Assembly (NCBI GenBank): GCA_900105225.1
Contig: LT629764.1
Span: forward strand, 3,241,501-3,305,500
Reading direction: 5' to 3'
DNA length: 64,000 bases
Source of the DNA: Paenibacillaceae bacterium GAS479
GTDB taxonomy: Bacteria; Bacillota; Bacilli; Paenibacillales; Paenibacillaceae
Within the stretch, counting starts at the first letter, position 1; every line of letters starts with the position of its first letter. The notes under the pieces were generated by a model, which did not search any database, had not been told where the DNA came from, and worked only from the letters and a program-made list of their open reading frames with translations. The position numbers were made by a program, and so were the translations under genes. This document shows positions 35,796-46,173 of this stretch, piece by piece.

Positions 35796-35937
35796 TTTAA
35801 CGCAACTGAGACGCGTTATATTAGTTTTTTCAGCGCTGTGCGTTGTGAGCCAATATATCGCCCAATAACGCCGTTCATTTGCGTTAGAATGAGCATAGGT
35901 ATATTTTCGATGAAATAGGGGCTCTGAGTTCCGTTAG
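35796..35937. repeat. Dispersed nested-palindrome repeat, cluster D (three copies)
   Basis: One forward copy at 35796-35820 and inverted copies at 35863-35886 and 35912-35937; steps of 67 and 49 bp. The forward copy and first inverted copy share a private variant (TAACGCAA with TTGCGTTA) that keeps the two arms complementary. The outer forward copy seems to be missing, replaced by the 14-bp repeat. Confidence 0.78.
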
Positions 35938-36001
35938 CTGGGCAGCCCCAGGCAGGTTAGTCCTGCAACCAAAAACTTTAATAAAAGGTGTGAGTCAATC
36001 C

Positions 36002-37297
36002 ATGTTGGAGCGTTACAGCAGGCCCGAGATGCGGGAGATCTGGACGGAAGAGAATAAGTTCAAAGCATGGCTGGAGGTTGAGATTTGTGCCTGCGAGGCA
36101 TGGTCGGAGCTCGGAGTTATTCCCAAGGAAGATGTAGTCGCGATTCGCGAGAACGCCGGCTTCAACATCGATCGGATTAGCGAGATCGAGCTGGAGACGC
36201 GCCATGACGTCATCGCCTTTACACGTTCGGTATCTGAAACGCTTGGAGCTGAGCGCAAATGGGTGCATTACGGCCTGACTTCCACCGACGTGGTTGATAC
36301 GGCGATGGGTTACCTGCTGCGCCAGGCCAATGAGATTCTGGAGCGCGATGTGACGAATTTCATCGAAATTCTGCGCGGCCAGGCCGTTGCCTACAAGGAT
36401 ACCGTCATGATGGGCCGCACGCATGGCGTACATGCGGAGCCGACAACTTTTGGCTTGAAGCTTGCTCTCTGGTATGAAGAAATGAAGCGCAACTTGGATC
36501 GTTTTCGCCACGCGGCGGACGGTGTTCAATTCGGTAAAATTTCCGGTGCAGTCGGTACGTACGCAAACATTGACCCGTTTGTTGAGGAATTCGTTTGCCG
36601 CAAGCTCGGCACTAAGCCGGCGCCAATCAGCACGCAGACGCTGCAACGTGACCGCCACGCTGAATACATGGCCACATTGGCGCTAATCGCCACTTCGCTG
36701 GACAAGTTCGCGACCGAGATTCGTGCGCTTCAAAAGAGTGAATTCCGCGAAGTCGAGGAGCCTTTTGCCAAGGGTCAAAAGGGTTCGTCCGCGATGCCGC
36801 ATAAACGCAATCCGATCGGCTGCGAAAACATCTCCGGTCTCGCCCGCATCATCCGCGGTCATATGATCAGCGCTTATGAGAACGTGCCGCTCTGGCATGA
36901 ACGCGACATCAGCCACTCTTCCGTGGAACGCGTCATTTTGCCGGATGCAACGATGCTGCTCAATTATATGCTGAACCGTCTCGGTAACATCATTAAGAAC
37001 CTTCAAGTATTCCCGGAAAATATGAAGCGCAACATGGGCCGCACGTTCGGTGTGCCGTTCTCCGGCCGCGTCATGACGAAGCTGATCGACAAAGGCTTCA
37101 GCCGCGAGCAAGCGTACGATACGGTGCAGCCGCGCGCCATGCAGGCATGGGAAGAACAGCGCCAGTTCCGCGACATTATCGGCTCGACGCCGGAAATTAC
37201 CGAGCATTTGAGTGCAGAAGAGATCGACGATGCGTTTAATCCGAGCTGGCATTTGAAACATGTGGATACGATTTTCCGCCGCCTGGAGCTGATCTAG
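36002..37297 (+). CDS. purB: Adenylosuccinate lyase
   Basis: PurB splits SAICAR to AICAR and fumarate in IMP synthesis and adenylosuccinate to AMP. The protein, 431 residues as in Bacillus subtilis, has the fumarase/aspartase-fold blocks [43 protein letters not shown] (general-acid His region) and the signature [12 protein letters not shown] with the catalytic Ser loop. The open frame reaches a GTG at 35990, but the ATG at 36002 gives the conserved start [10 protein letters not shown]. The ribosome binding site (AAAGGTG) is about 11 nt upstream. It follows a 960-nt repeat-rich spacer after purK. Confidence 0.96.
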   Translation: MLERYSRPEMREIWTEENKFKAWLEVEICACEAWSELGVIPKEDVVAIRENAGFNIDRISEIELETRHDVIAFTRSVSETLGAERKWVHYGLTSTDVVDTAMGYLLRQANEILERDVTNFIEILRGQAVAYKDTVMMGRTHGVHAEPTTFGLKLALWYEEMKRNLDRFRHAADGVQFGKISGAVGTYANIDPFVEEFVCRKLGTKPAPISTQTLQRDRHAEYMATLALIATSLDKFATEIRALQKSEFREVEEPFAKGQKGSSAMPHKRNPIGCENISGLARIIRGHMISAYENVPLWHERDISHSSVERVILPDATMLLNYMLNRLGNIIKNLQVFPENMKRNMGRTFGVPFSGRVMTKLIDKGFSREQAYDTVQPRAMQAWEEQRQFRDIIGSTPEITEHLSAEEIDDAFNPSWHLKHVDTIFRRLELI

Positions 37298-37399
37298 CAG
37301 CTGAAAGCGGGATGCCGATGCGCGTCCCGTCCTTGCAAGGAACTGGGAAACCCATTTCAATAGTGATTTCATCCTAACGGAAAAAGGCGGGGAGAACCG

Positions 37400-38302
37400 A
37401 TGGCTGTTGCCTCCAAGGCGCTGTCCACGGCAGCGGACCTGATTAAGGCGCCGCTGCTGTACAAAGGAAAGGTGCGCGAGCTGTACGATCTCGGCGAGCA
37501 TTATCTGATCGTTGTCACGGATCGCATTAGCGCATTCGACTACGTGCTTGATCCGGCCGTGCCGGACAAAGGCAATGTGTTGAACCGATTGAGCGCGTTC
37601 TGGTTTGAGCAAACGGCTGCGATCCAGCCGAACCATGTCATCCATAGCGATGTGGAGCTGTTGGGCGATCTTGTCGCCGAAGCGGATAAGGAAGCTTTGC
37701 GGAACCGCATTATGGTGACTCGCAAGGCGGAGCGGATCGACATCGAATGCGTCGTACGTGGTTACATTACCGGCGGAGGCTGGAGGCAGTATGTCAAAAC
37801 GGGTGCAATCAACGGCATCCCGTTGCCGGAGGGCATGCGCAAAAATGAGCGTTTCCCGCAGCCGATTTTCACCCCTGCGGCCAAAAACGACGTTGGCCAT
37901 GACGAGGATATTCCCTTTTCGCGTATGGAAGAGATCACCGGCGCCGGGATTGCGGCCCAGCTTCGCGACCGCAGCATCCGGCTCTATGAATTCGCGCATG
38001 CATATTGCTTGGAACGCGGCATAATCCTGGCGGACTGCAAGTTCGAGTTTGGCCTGATTGATGGCGAGATTATATTGATCGATGAGATTTTCACGCCGGA
38101 CTCTTCTCGCTTCTGGGCTCAGGATAAGTATGAACTAGATACCGAGATCGACAGTATGGACAAAGAGCCGGTTCGCACCTATTTGCTAGGTTCCGATTGG
38201 GACCAGGACAGCAAGCCGGCTCCTCTACCAGACTCCGTCGTAGCGGAGACAACATCCCGCTACCGTAGTATTTACCAGTTGTTGACCGGTAAAGAACTGT
38301 AA
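37400..38302 (+). CDS. purC: SAICAR synthase (phosphoribosylaminoimidazole-succinocarboxamide synthase), long form
   Basis: PurC joins CAIR and aspartate with ATP. The 300-residue protein is the longer type found in yeast and many actinobacteria and Paenibacillus rather than the 240-residue Bacillus subtilis form. Blocks are YKGKVRELYDLGEHYLIVVTDRISAFDYVL, IECVVRGYITGGGWRQY, the PIFTPAAKNDVGHDEDIPF signature, ADCKFEFGLIDGEIILIDEIFTPDSSRFW. The ATG at 37400 follows GGGGAG. It lies 102 nt after purB. A 978-nt spacer with two repeat arrays and three hairpins separates it from purS. Confidence 0.95.
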   Translation: MAVASKALSTAADLIKAPLLYKGKVRELYDLGEHYLIVVTDRISAFDYVLDPAVPDKGNVLNRLSAFWFEQTAAIQPNHVIHSDVELLGDLVAEADKEALRNRIMVTRKAERIDIECVVRGYITGGGWRQYVKTGAINGIPLPEGMRKNERFPQPIFTPAAKNDVGHDEDIPFSRMEEITGAGIAAQLRDRSIRLYEFAHAYCLERGIILADCKFEFGLIDGEIILIDEIFTPDSSRFWAQDKYELDTEIDSMDKEPVRTYLLGSDWDQDSKPAPLPDSVVAETTSRYRSIYQLLTGKEL

Positions 38303-38473
38303 GAAGCTGAGCTTGTGTTTCTAACAGCGGAGGTCTCTCCGTGAACTTTCAATCGCGATTATAGCCAGGTTCCTTCATTTTCTTGCCAAAGCCGAGCCGC
38401 TTGCCTGCCCAACAAGGCCCCAAAAAATGGCCTGGAGACAAGGTGTGGCAGCAAGGCCACGCTTTGTGACCTC

Positions 38474-38752
38474 TTGGCAACAAGTCCTAAGGGTGTGTTG
38501 GTCTAGCAACAGCCCTAACGGTTTGCCCCGGCTTAGCAACAAGCCCTATGGTGTGCCTTGGTAGCAAGCCCTATGGTGTGTTCTGGTAGTAAGCCCTAAG
38601 GGTGTGTTCTGGTAGCAAGCGTTAGCGGCGTGCCTGGGATTGGCAACAAGCCCTAGCGGTTTGCCCCGTCCGGGCAATAGGCCCTATCGGTGTGTCCTGA
38701 CAACAGGACATAACACCGGGTTCTTGCAACAAGCCCACGAGGCGTGGGCCTG
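38474..38752. repeat. Degenerate 25-30 bp repeat array between purC and purS
   Basis: About ten adjacent units resembling TAGCAACAAGCCCTA plus GGTGTGTTCTGG, for example near 38474, 38504, 38534, 38562, 38587, 38613, 38642, 38670 and 38724. Each unit is centred on a short dyad of the form CAAGCC...GGTTTG or CCCTAAGGG, and some arm changes look compensatory (GGTGTG or GGTTTG). Units adjoin without unique spacers, so it is not a CRISPR array. No convincing reading frame runs through it. Confidence 0.75.
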
Positions 38753-38806
38753 GAAACAAGGCGGAAGTATCCTTGTTTCCCCACCCCCACAACGGAACGT
38801 TGGGGG
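38733..38806 (+). other. Three consecutive hairpins in the purC-purS spacer
   Basis: GCCCACG/CGTGGGC (38733-38739 and 38743-38749, loop AGG); GGAAACAAGG/CCTTGTTTCC (38752-38761 and 38771-38780, loop 9 nt); CCCCC-A-CAACG/CGTTGGGGG (38784-38794 and 38798-38806, one bulged A, loop GAA). None is followed by a T-tract, so they are not standard terminators; they may be mRNA processing or stability elements of the pur transcript. Confidence 0.7.
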
Positions 38807-39089
38807 AAGGTGCTTTTGAACTTGTTTTGGCTATTTTGGCTATCGGTGGCCGAATGCCGGCCCGGTGCCCAACTTGTCCGCAAGCGGAGCGGAGGGGGCT
38901 GAATCCGGAAAAGCTTTTCCTCCGTTTGATCCGGCCTGCGATAGCGGCTGGGAGCGGTGGGGAAGCGTTCGCCTTTGAAGCAAGGATGGCCACCTATGAC
39001 GGTTCTTCTACTGAAGCCATCCGGGTTCAAGAGCGATTGGAGGATCGGCCCCCTTTGTGGAGTGATATTCGGACAGTATGTGTTATGGC
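38807..39089. other. Noncoding part of the purC-purS spacer
   Basis: A 124-codon open frame covers 38773-39147, but its product is not recognisable, has no ribosome binding site and runs into the decamer repeats. I regard it as chance. I see nothing else here. Confidence 0.45.
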
Positions 39090-39230
39090 CCTTGAATTGG
39101 CTTTAACTGTCCTTGAATTGGCTTTAACTGTTTTTAACTGTTTTTAACTGTTTTTAACTGTTTTTAACTGTCCTTGACCGTCCTTGACCGTCCTTGACCG
39201 TCCTTGACTATCTTTAACTGTCCTTAATAC
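39090..39230. repeat. 10-bp tandem repeat array upstream of purS
   Basis: Two 20-21 bp units (CCTTGAATTGGCTTTAACTG) are followed by four perfect TTTTTAACTG decamers (39131-39170), three perfect TCCTTGACCG decamers (39171-39200), then three decayed decamers to 39230. The period is exactly 10 bp through 14 units, close to one helical turn, so T-tracts recur on the same face of the helix. It ends 51 nt before the purS ATG. Confidence 0.95.
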
Positions 39231-39280
39231 TTTAAATCTTTTCACAAACCAACCATTCCCCCATAAGAGGAGTTGCCACG

Positions 39281-39523
39281 ATGAAAGCAACCGTATACGT
39301 GACGATCAAGCAAAACGTGCTGGACCCGCAAGGAACGGCGGTACAGGGAGCACTGCACAGCATGGGCTTCGCGGAAGTAGACAAAGTCCGCATCGGCAAG
39401 TACCTGGAGCTGACACTGGATACGGATGACCGTGCCGAAGCCGAGCAACGCGTGCGCGCCATGTGCGAAAAGCTGCTCGCGAACACCGTCGTGGAAGACT
39501 ATCGCTTCGAGCTGGAGGGCTGA
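39281..39523 (+). CDS. purS: Phosphoribosylformylglycinamidine synthase, PurS subunit
   Basis: PurS bridges PurQ and PurL in the multi-subunit FGAM synthase and helps channel ammonia. The 80-residue protein has the family opening [29 protein letters not shown] and the later block [11 protein letters not shown]. The ATG at 39281 follows AGAGGAG. It lies 4 nt before purQ and restarts the compact SQLFMN block of the operon. Confidence 0.95.
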   Translation: MKATVYVTIKQNVLDPQGTAVQGALHSMGFAEVDKVRIGKYLELTLDTDDRAEAEQRVRAMCEKLLANTVVEDYRFELEG

Positions 39524-39527
39524 TCCG

Positions 39528-40223
39528 ATGAAGTTTGCGGTCATTGTATTCCCCGGTTCCAACTGTGATATCGATTGCTTCAAGGCGGTTGAAGAAACGA
39601 TCGGGCAATCCGTCGATTATGTCTGGCACACTGCGACTGATTTGTCCGGTTATGACGCCATTCTCGTGCCCGGCGGCTTCTCTTATGGCGACTATCTGCG
39701 CTGCGGCGCTATTGCGCGTTTTGCTCCCGTTATGAGCGAGGTCGTCAAGGCGGCCGAGGCTGGCAAATTCGTGCTTGGCATCTGCAACGGCTTCCAGATT
39801 CTGACCGAGGCGGGACTGCTGCCGGGCGCGCTGCTGCGCAACCGGGATCTGAAGTTCCTTTGCCACCAATCACCTCTTGAGGTCGTGAATGCGGCAACTC
39901 CTTTTACAAACCAATACACTCAGGGCGAGATTATCTCGATCCCGATTGCGCATGGCGAAGGCAACTATTATTGCGATGACGAGACGCTGGAGCGGCTGAA
40001 GGCGAACAATCAGATCGTATTCCGCTACGCAAATGACGAGAATCCCAACGGCTCGCTTCATGACATCGCTGGTATTTGCAATGAGCGCGGCAACGTTGTT
40101 GGCATGATGCCTCACCCCGAGCGCGCTGTGGATCAGTTGCTCGGCTCCGAGGATGGCAAGCGGATGTTTACATCGATTTTGAACGCATGGAGGGAACAGC
40201 ATGGCGCAGCAGTTAACAGCTAA
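39528..40223 (+). CDS. purQ: Phosphoribosylformylglycinamidine synthase, PurQ glutaminase subunit
   Basis: PurQ hydrolyses glutamine to feed ammonia to PurL. The 231-residue class I amidotransferase has [12 protein letters not shown], the oxyanion block [18 protein letters not shown], the nucleophile elbow [12 protein letters not shown] (Cys) and the His/Glu of [14 protein letters not shown]. The open frame starts earlier (39426) inside purS, but the ATG at 39528 is the family start and has GGAGG overlapping the end of purS. It overlaps purL by 23 bp. Confidence 0.96.
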   Translation: MKFAVIVFPGSNCDIDCFKAVEETIGQSVDYVWHTATDLSGYDAILVPGGFSYGDYLRCGAIARFAPVMSEVVKAAEAGKFVLGICNGFQILTEAGLLPGALLRNRDLKFLCHQSPLEVVNAATPFTNQYTQGEIISIPIAHGEGNYYCDDETLERLKANNQIVFRYANDENPNGSLHDIAGICNERGNVVGMMPHPERAVDQLLGSEDGKRMFTSILNAWREQHGAAVNS

Positions 40224-42444
40224 GGAACCGACAGCGGAGCAAATCTCCGAGCAGAAGATTTACCAGCAGTTCGGTGTGACGGATCATGAGTATGAGCTCG
40301 TTTGCGGCTTTATGGGACGTCTGCCCAACTACACCGAGATCGGCGTGTTCAGCGTTATGTGGTCGGAGCATTGCTCCTACAAAAACTCCAAGCCAATCCT
40401 CAAGAAGTTCCCGATTACGGGACCGAAGGTGCTTATGGGGCCAGGCGAAGGCGCGGGCATCGTAGATATTGGTGACAACCAAGCCGTTGTGTTCAAAATC
40501 GAATCCCACAACCACCCGTCCGCTGTCGAGCCTTACCAAGGCGCAGCAACTGGCGTTGGCGGCATCATTCGCGATATTTTCTCGATGGGAGCCCGTCCCG
40601 TGGCGCTGCTGAACAGCTTGCGCTTTGGCAACCTTGAGAGCGACCGCGTTAAATATCTGTTCGAGCATGTTGTCAGCGGCATCGCTGGATACGGCAACTG
40701 TATCGGCATCCCGACCGTTGCGGGCGAAGTCATGTTCGACGAAAGCTACGAAGGCAATCCGCTCGTCAACGCGATGTGCGTCGGCCTCATCGACCATGAC
40801 AAAATCCAGCGCGGCGTCGCCAAAGGCGTTGGCAACCCGGTATTTTACGTCGGCCCGGCAACAGGCCGCGACGGCATTCACGGCGCGACATTTGCTTCCG
40901 TTGAGCTGTCCGAGGAATCGGAAGAGAAGCGTACAGCCGTTCAGGTCGGCGACCCGTTCATGGAAAAACTCGTTATGGAAGCGACGCTTGAGCTGATCAA
41001 TTCCGGCATCGTGCTTGGCATTCAGGACATGGGCGCGGCAGGCCTGACCTGTTCCAGCGCTGAGATGGCATCCAAGGCAGGCAACGGCCTGGAGCTTTAT
41101 CTCGACGAGGTTCCACAGCGTGAAGAGGGCATGACCCCTTACGAAATGATGCTTTCCGAGTCCCAGGAGCGGATGCTGTTCGTCATCGAGCCTCAGCACG
41201 AGGCGCAGGCGCGCGAGATTTTTGATCGTTGGGGCATCATCTGTGCCAAAGTCGGCAAAGTAACCGACGACGGCCGCCTGCGCCTGTTCCATCAAGGCGA
41301 GGAAGTTGCCGATATGCCAGTCAAAGCGCTTGTGGACGAGTGCCCGGTGTACAACAAGCCGTCCAAGGAGCCTGCTTACTTCTCTGCGAACGCTGCGATC
41401 GACACAGCTGCTTACAGCGAAGTGACCGATTTGACGGACGCACTGCAAAAAGTACTCGCATCCCCGACGGTTGCGAGCAAAGAATGGGTGTACAAGCAGT
41501 ACGACCATATGGTCCGTACGAGCACGGCGGTTCCTCCTGGCTCCGACGCCGCGGTTGTACTCGTGCCTGGCACTCGCAAGGCGCTGGCCATGACAACCGA
41601 CTGCAACAGCCGTTACGTTTACCTCGATCCAGAGGTCGGCGGTGCAATCGCGGTTGCCGAGGCTGCGCGTAATATTGTCTGTTCCGGCGCCGCGCCGCTG
41701 GCCATCACGGATAACCTCAACTTCGGCAACCCAGAGAAGCCGGAAGTGTTCTGGCAGCTAGAGAAGTCGGCAGACGGCATGAGCGAAGCTTGCCGCGTGC
41801 TGGAAACGCCAGTTATCGGCGGTAACGTCAGCTTGTATAACGAGAACGCCAAAGGCGCGATTTACCCAACGCCGGTAATCGGCATGGTCGGCTTGATCGA
41901 CGATATCGACTACATCACGACGCAGGAGTTCAAACGTGGGGGCGATGCGGTTATTCTGCTTGGCGACACACACGCAGAGCTTGGCGGCAGCGAGCTGCAA
42001 TATGTTTTGCAAGGTAAAGCTGAAGGTCGTCCTCCAGCTATCGACCTGGCGGTCGAAAAGCGCCTGCTGGATACGGTGCAGGCAGCGATTCGCGGCGGTC
42101 TCGTCGCTTCGGCGCATGATTTGTCCGAAGGCGGCCTGGCGGCTGCGCTGGCGGAATCCAGCTTCGGACGCGGCCTCGGGGCCGAGGTTAATGTGGCGAC
42201 GGAGCTGCGCGGAGATCATGCGCTGTTCAGCGAGTCGCAGTCGCGTATCCTGCTGAGCGCATCGCAGGAGAGCAAAGCGGCGCTGCTCGCACTGCTCGCG
42301 GAGAGCGGCGTTCCGCATGCGGAGATCGGTACGGTCGGTGGAGAAGAACTGGTCATCAAGGTGAACGGCAAACCGGGCGTCAAGACGCAGGTCAACGAGC
42401 TCCGGAAAGTGTGGAAGGATGCGATTCCATGTCTGATGAAGTAA
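40201..42444 (+). CDS. purL: Phosphoribosylformylglycinamidine synthase, PurL subunit
   Basis: PurL is the ATP-dependent FGAM synthase of the small type (747 residues) that needs PurS and PurQ. Blocks include [15 protein letters not shown] near the N-terminus, [30 protein letters not shown] (active-site His and ATP loop), [18 protein letters not shown] and, in the second AIRS-like half, [11 protein letters not shown]-type [19 protein letters not shown]. The ATG at 40201 has GGAGGGA 6-8 nt upstream within purQ. The end overlaps the apparent purF start. Confidence 0.96.
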   Translation: MAQQLTAKEPTAEQISEQKIYQQFGVTDHEYELVCGFMGRLPNYTEIGVFSVMWSEHCSYKNSKPILKKFPITGPKVLMGPGEGAGIVDIGDNQAVVFKIESHNHPSAVEPYQGAATGVGGIIRDIFSMGARPVALLNSLRFGNLESDRVKYLFEHVVSGIAGYGNCIGIPTVAGEVMFDESYEGNPLVNAMCVGLIDHDKIQRGVAKGVGNPVFYVGPATGRDGIHGATFASVELSEESEEKRTAVQVGDPFMEKLVMEATLELINSGIVLGIQDMGAAGLTCSSAEMASKAGNGLELYLDEVPQREEGMTPYEMMLSESQERMLFVIEPQHEAQAREIFDRWGIICAKVGKVTDDGRLRLFHQGEEVADMPVKALVDECPVYNKPSKEPAYFSANAAIDTAAYSEVTDLTDALQKVLASPTVASKEWVYKQYDHMVRTSTAVPPGSDAAVVLVPGTRKALAMTTDCNSRYVYLDPEVGGAIAVAEAARNIVCSGAAPLAITDNLNFGNPEKPEVFWQLEKSADGMSEACRVLETPVIGGNVSLYNENAKGAIYPTPVIGMVGLIDDIDYITTQEFKRGGDAVILLGDTHAELGGSELQYVLQGKAEGRPPAIDLAVEKRLLDTVQAAIRGGLVASAHDLSEGGLAAALAESSFGRGLGAEVNVATELRGDHALFSESQSRILLSASQESKAALLALLAESGVPHAEIGTVGGEELVIKVNGKPGVKTQVNELRKVWKDAIPCLMK

Positions 42445-44153
42445 ACATAGCGGTTCAGCTCGGCTCCCGATATGGAGCGGCCGATGTTGCGGGCATGTCA
42501 GGCGGGACGGCCGGATTTGCGGCAAAAGCGGGGGCGCAAACTGATGCGCCTGCGTTGTCTACAGCGGCATTCGCTGCTGACGCAACGGCAATTCCAGCAG
42601 GCTTAGGGGGCTCTGCGCCTGCCCACCCGGCGGCTGCGACTGGGCGTTCGTCGCATTCCGCGGCGGTGCGTCCTGGGTCTGAGGAGCTGCGCACGGTGTC
42701 GCAGGCATGGGAGCAATCCCATTACAACGAGGGCATCGGGCGGGACGATATGTTTGACAAGCTGAAGGAGGAGTGCGGCGTGTTCGGTGTGTTTGGCACA
42801 CCGAACGCCGCTTCGCTCTCTTACTATGGGTTGCACGCGCTGCAGCATCGTGGTGAGGAAAGCTCCGGTGTTTGCACCGTCGACAGTGCAAGCGGCAGCT
42901 TTGCCTATCATCGCGGCATGGGACTCGTCAAAGAGGTGTTCACGAGCGATATTCTCGCTTCCTTGCCAGGCGACCGGGCGATCGGCCATGTACGCTATTC
43001 AACTTCGGGTGCTAGCCAACTCGGCAATGCTCAGCCGCTCATCTTTAAGTATCGCGACGGCGACTTGGCGGTGGCGACGAACGGAAATATCGTCAACGCC
43101 CCGTCGATCCGCCGGGAGCTTGAGAATATGGGATCTATTTTTCAAACGACAAGCGACACGGAAGTTATCGCACATCTGATTGCCCGCTCGCCTAAAGACT
43201 TCGTGAGTGCGGCCAAAGACGCTCTGCAGCGCATCATCGGGGGCTTCGCCTTCCTGATCATGACCAATGAACGCTTGCTCGTCGCTTCCGACCCTAATGG
43301 CTTGCGTCCGCTCGTCATGGGCCGTCTCGGTGACGGTTATGTATTCGCCTCAGAAACATGCGCGTTCGAAACGATCGGCGCCCAGTATGTGCGCGACGTT
43401 CAACCGGGTGAGCTGCTTATTTTGGACAAGGATGGCTTGCAGGAAGACCGTTTTGATCAAGGGGGGCGCCGCGCCAGCTGTGCGATGGAATATATCTATT
43501 TCGCTCGTCCGGACAGCGACATCAACGAGGTCAACATTCACACTGCGCGCAAGCAGATGGGTCGCCAGCTGGCGATTGAAGCATTTGTTGACGCCGATAT
43601 CGTCGTTGGTGTGCCTGATTCCAGCATCAGCGCTGCAATCGGTTATGCCGAGCAGACGGGCATCCCGTATGAGATGGGGCTCATCAAGAACAAGTATTCC
43701 GGCCGGACGTTCATCCAGCCTTCCCAGGAGCTGCGCGAGAAGGGCGTTAAAATGAAGCTGTCCGCTGTGCGCAAAATCGTGCAGGGCAAACGCGTCGTCA
43801 TGATCGACGACTCTATCGTACGCGGCACAACGTCGCTGCGGATCGTTACTTTGCTGCGCGAGGCGGGCGCAAAAGAAGTGCATGTGCGGATCAGCTCCCC
43901 ACCGTTTGCTAATCCGTGTTACTACGGCATCGACACGCCGGATCGGCGCGAGCTGATCGCGTCCTCCAAAACGGTGGAGGAGATCCGCGAGGCAATCAAC
44001 GCCGATACACTTTATTTTTTAAGCGCCGAGGGACTGATTGATGCGGCTTCGGTGCCGGGGAATGACAAGGGCGGAGGCATGTGCCTCGCTTGTTTCACCA
44101 ACGAATACCCGACTCCGGTTGATGAGAACTCGGATAAGAGCTGCAGCTGCTAG
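42429..44153 (+). CDS. purF: Amidophosphoribosyltransferase with expanded N-terminal propeptide
   Basis: PurF makes phosphoribosylamine from PRPP and glutamine, the committed step. The N-terminal nucleophile is the Cys of [10 protein letters not shown], exposed by propeptide removal in the Bacillus type; the PRPP loop is [14 protein letters not shown]. Conserved cysteines ([23 protein letters not shown]) are the 4Fe-4S ligands of this class. If translation starts at ATG 42429 (inside the end of purL, AAGGAT upstream) the propeptide has 115 residues, largely an Ala-rich insertion, against 11 in B. subtilis. GTG 42696, with GAGGAG 9 nt upstream, would give a 26-residue propeptide and a normal length of 485. 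Both are plausible. Confidence 0.93.
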   Translation: MSDEVNIAVQLGSRYGAADVAGMSGGTAGFAAKAGAQTDAPALSTAAFAADATAIPAGLGGSAPAHPAAATGRSSHSAAVRPGSEELRTVSQAWEQSHYNEGIGRDDMFDKLKEECGVFGVFGTPNAASLSYYGLHALQHRGEESSGVCTVDSASGSFAYHRGMGLVKEVFTSDILASLPGDRAIGHVRYSTSGASQLGNAQPLIFKYRDGDLAVATNGNIVNAPSIRRELENMGSIFQTTSDTEVIAHLIARSPKDFVSAAKDALQRIIGGFAFLIMTNERLLVASDPNGLRPLVMGRLGDGYVFASETCAFETIGAQYVRDVQPGELLILDKDGLQEDRFDQGGRRASCAMEYIYFARPDSDINEVNIHTARKQMGRQLAIEAFVDADIVVGVPDSSISAAIGYAEQTGIPYEMGLIKNKYSGRTFIQPSQELREKGVKMKLSAVRKIVQGKRVVMIDDSIVRGTTSLRIVTLLREAGAKEVHVRISSPPFANPCYYGIDTPDRRELIASSKTVEEIREAINADTLYFLSAEGLIDAASVPGNDKGGGMCLACFTNEYPTPVDENSDKSCSC

Positions 44154-44234
44154 AATACCAATTCGATTCATATAGCGGGCTGTGCAGCCGGAGTGAGGCG
44201 GCAGTCCAATCCATTTTGCAAGGAGTGACGGTCA

Positions 44235-45278
44235 GTGGCAGAGGCTTACAAGCAAGCAGGCGTGGACATCGCAGCGGGCAATGAAGCGGTCGAGCGCATG
44301 AAAAAGCACGTCAAGAGAACGATGCGCCCCGAGGTTTTGGGCGGCTTGGGCGGCTTTGGAGGCATGTTCGGCCTCGACAAAAACAAGTACGAGGAGCCGG
44401 TGCTTGTTTCCGGCACGGACGGGGTCGGCACGAAGCTGATGCTTGCTTTTGCCATGGATAAACATGATACGATCGGCATCGACGCTGTCGCGATGTGTGT
44501 CAATGACATTATCGTACAAGGCGCGGAACCGCTGTTCTTCCTTGATTATCTGGCGACCGGTAAAGTCGAGCCGTCCAAAATCGAGGCCATCGTTGCCGGA
44601 ATCGCTGAAGGCTGCGTACAGGCAGGCTGCGCGCTCATCGGCGGCGAAACGGCTGAGATGCCGGGCATGTACACCCCTGAGGAGTATGACATCGGCGGCT
44701 TCACGGTTGGCGTTGTTGATAAAGCCAAGATCATCGACGGTACGACAATTTCACCGGGCGATGCTGTAATCGGTCTCGCTTCCAGCGGTATTCACAGCAA
44801 CGGTTATTCGCTGGTGCGCCGCCTGCTTTTGGAGCAGTCCGGCTACAGCTTGCAGGATACACTGACGGAGCTGGACGGCAAAAAGCTGGGCGACGTGCTG
44901 CTTGAGCCAACCCGCATCTACGTTAAGCCAGCGCTTGAGCTGGTGTCGCGTGTCACCGTGAAGGGCATGGCCCATATTACAGGCGGCGGTTTTATCGAGA
45001 ACATCCCTCGTGTGCTACCGGATCATGTTAATGTGGATATCCAGTACGGAAGCTGGCCAATCCAATCGATTTTCTCGCTTATGCAGGACAAAGGCTCCAT
45101 TACGAACCGCGACATGTTTACGACGTTCAACATGGGCATCGGGCTAATGGTTGTTGTGCCTGCGGATGAAGCCGAAACGGCGCTTTCCGTGCTGGCTGAG
45201 CTTGGTGAGCAGGCGTACCGGATCGGTACGGTCACGGAAGGCAGCCGTAGCGTTACCTTCACGGGAGCCGACGTTTAA
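44235..45278 (+). CDS. purM: Phosphoribosylformylglycinamidine cyclo-ligase (AIR synthetase)
   Basis: PurM closes the imidazole ring of FGAM to give AIR. The 347-residue protein has [57 protein letters not shown] and the ring-binding [15 protein letters not shown] block. The start is GTG at 44235, with AAGGAG about 10 nt upstream, and matches the family N-terminus. The stop overlaps the purN start by one base (TAATG). Confidence 0.96.
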   Translation: MAEAYKQAGVDIAAGNEAVERMKKHVKRTMRPEVLGGLGGFGGMFGLDKNKYEEPVLVSGTDGVGTKLMLAFAMDKHDTIGIDAVAMCVNDIIVQGAEPLFFLDYLATGKVEPSKIEAIVAGIAEGCVQAGCALIGGETAEMPGMYTPEEYDIGGFTVGVVDKAKIIDGTTISPGDAVIGLASSGIHSNGYSLVRRLLLEQSGYSLQDTLTELDGKKLGDVLLEPTRIYVKPALELVSRVTVKGMAHITGGGFIENIPRVLPDHVNVDIQYGSWPIQSIFSLMQDKGSITNRDMFTTFNMGIGLMVVVPADEAETALSVLAELGEQAYRIGTVTEGSRSVTFTGADV

Positions 45279-45931
45279 TGGCTGAGGGGCTGCGCATCGC
45301 TGTGTTTGCTTCCGGTCAAGGAAGCAACTTTCAGGCGCTTGCGGACGCAGCGGTGCAGGAGAAGCTCGGAGGCTCCATCGAGCTTCTCGTCTGCGACAAA
45401 CCGGTCGCTCCGGTTGTGGAGCGGGCTCGCCGCGCGGGTATAGATGCTTGGGTGTTCAATCCCAAGGACTACGCTTCCCGCGAAGCATATGAAACGGATA
45501 TTCTCGCTGAATTGCAGCGCCGCGGCGTTGGTCTTATCGTGCTAGCCGGTTATATGCGCATTCTGACGCCGGTGTTAGTCGAGGCTTATGTCGGCCGGAT
45601 GATCAACATTCATCCGTCGCTGCTGCCCGCTTTTCCGGGGATGAATGCGATTCGCCAGGCGCTTGAGCATGGTGTCAAAGTGACTGGCGTGACGATTCAT
45701 TTTGTCGACGGCGGTTTGGACAGCGGTCCGATCATCGCACAGCGGACGTTGGATATAAGCGAGGGCGAGACGGAGGCCATGCTGGCCGATCGAATTCATG
45801 CGGCGGAAAATGTGCTGTATCCTTGGGCCGTGCGCGCCATCGCTGAAGGGCGGGTCTCGCTGAGCGGTCGAAGAGTTAGTCTTGATGCAGCAGCGGACTT
45901 TGGCGGGTATGAGGCTTCAGCGGACAAGTAG
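45278..45931 (+). CDS. purN: Phosphoribosylglycinamide formyltransferase (10-formyl-THF dependent)
   Basis: PurN formylates GAR. The 217-residue protein has AVFASGQGSNFQALADA (phosphate loop), VLAGYMRILTPVLVEAY, the signature NIHPSLLPAFPG with the active-site Asn/His, and VTIHFVDGGLDSGPIIAQR with the catalytic Asp. The ATG overlaps the purM stop by one base. The last codons (Asp-Lys-stop) lie inside the first unit of a 12-bp tandem repeat, so repeat expansion touches the gene end. Confidence 0.95.
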   Translation: MAEGLRIAVFASGQGSNFQALADAAVQEKLGGSIELLVCDKPVAPVVERARRAGIDAWVFNPKDYASREAYETDILAELQRRGVGLIVLAGYMRILTPVLVEAYVGRMINIHPSLLPAFPGMNAIRQALEHGVKVTGVTIHFVDGGLDSGPIIAQRTLDISEGETEAMLADRIHAAENVLYPWAVRAIAEGRVSLSGRRVSLDAAADFGGYEASADK

Positions 45932-45984
45932 GTCGGCAAGTTGTTAGGCAAGTCGATAAACAAGTCGGTAAACAAGTCGGAAGG
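45925..45984. repeat. 12-bp tandem repeat starting in the last codons of purN
   Basis: Five adjacent units of CAAGTCGGTAAA type start at 45925, 45937, 45949, 45961 and 45973. The first contains the purN stop codon. Confidence 0.9.
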
Positions 45985-46173
45985 CTGCAGGTCGGCAAAT
46001 GGTCCAACATTCGATCTAGTCGCCCAACAATCGAACCAATGTAGCTCAAAAACTTCTGCAAACAAGTAACTCGGCAACGTTCCAAAGGAACTCAGAAGAG
46101 CTGATTGGTTGAAGTAATGGCGGTAAACTCTAGGCTAGGTACGAGGCATCAGTCAGCGAGCAACCTGGCAACG

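Noticed and set aside
36683-37999. 438-codon antisense frame across purB and purC
   Set aside because: It spans two unrelated sense genes and their intergenic region, with composition typical of an antisense shadow.
38474-38752. CRISPR array between purC and purS
   Set aside because: Units are degenerate and contiguous, without constant repeats alternating with unique spacers.
38773-39147. 124-codon open frame in the purC-purS spacer
   Set aside because: No ribosome binding site, no family resemblance, and the end is encoded by the decamer repeats.
40213-41508. 431-codon open frame antisense to purL
   Set aside because: It lies wholly under a clear housekeeping gene, has no ribosome binding site, and its His/Arg/Ala-rich product looks like a mirror of the G+C-rich sense codons.
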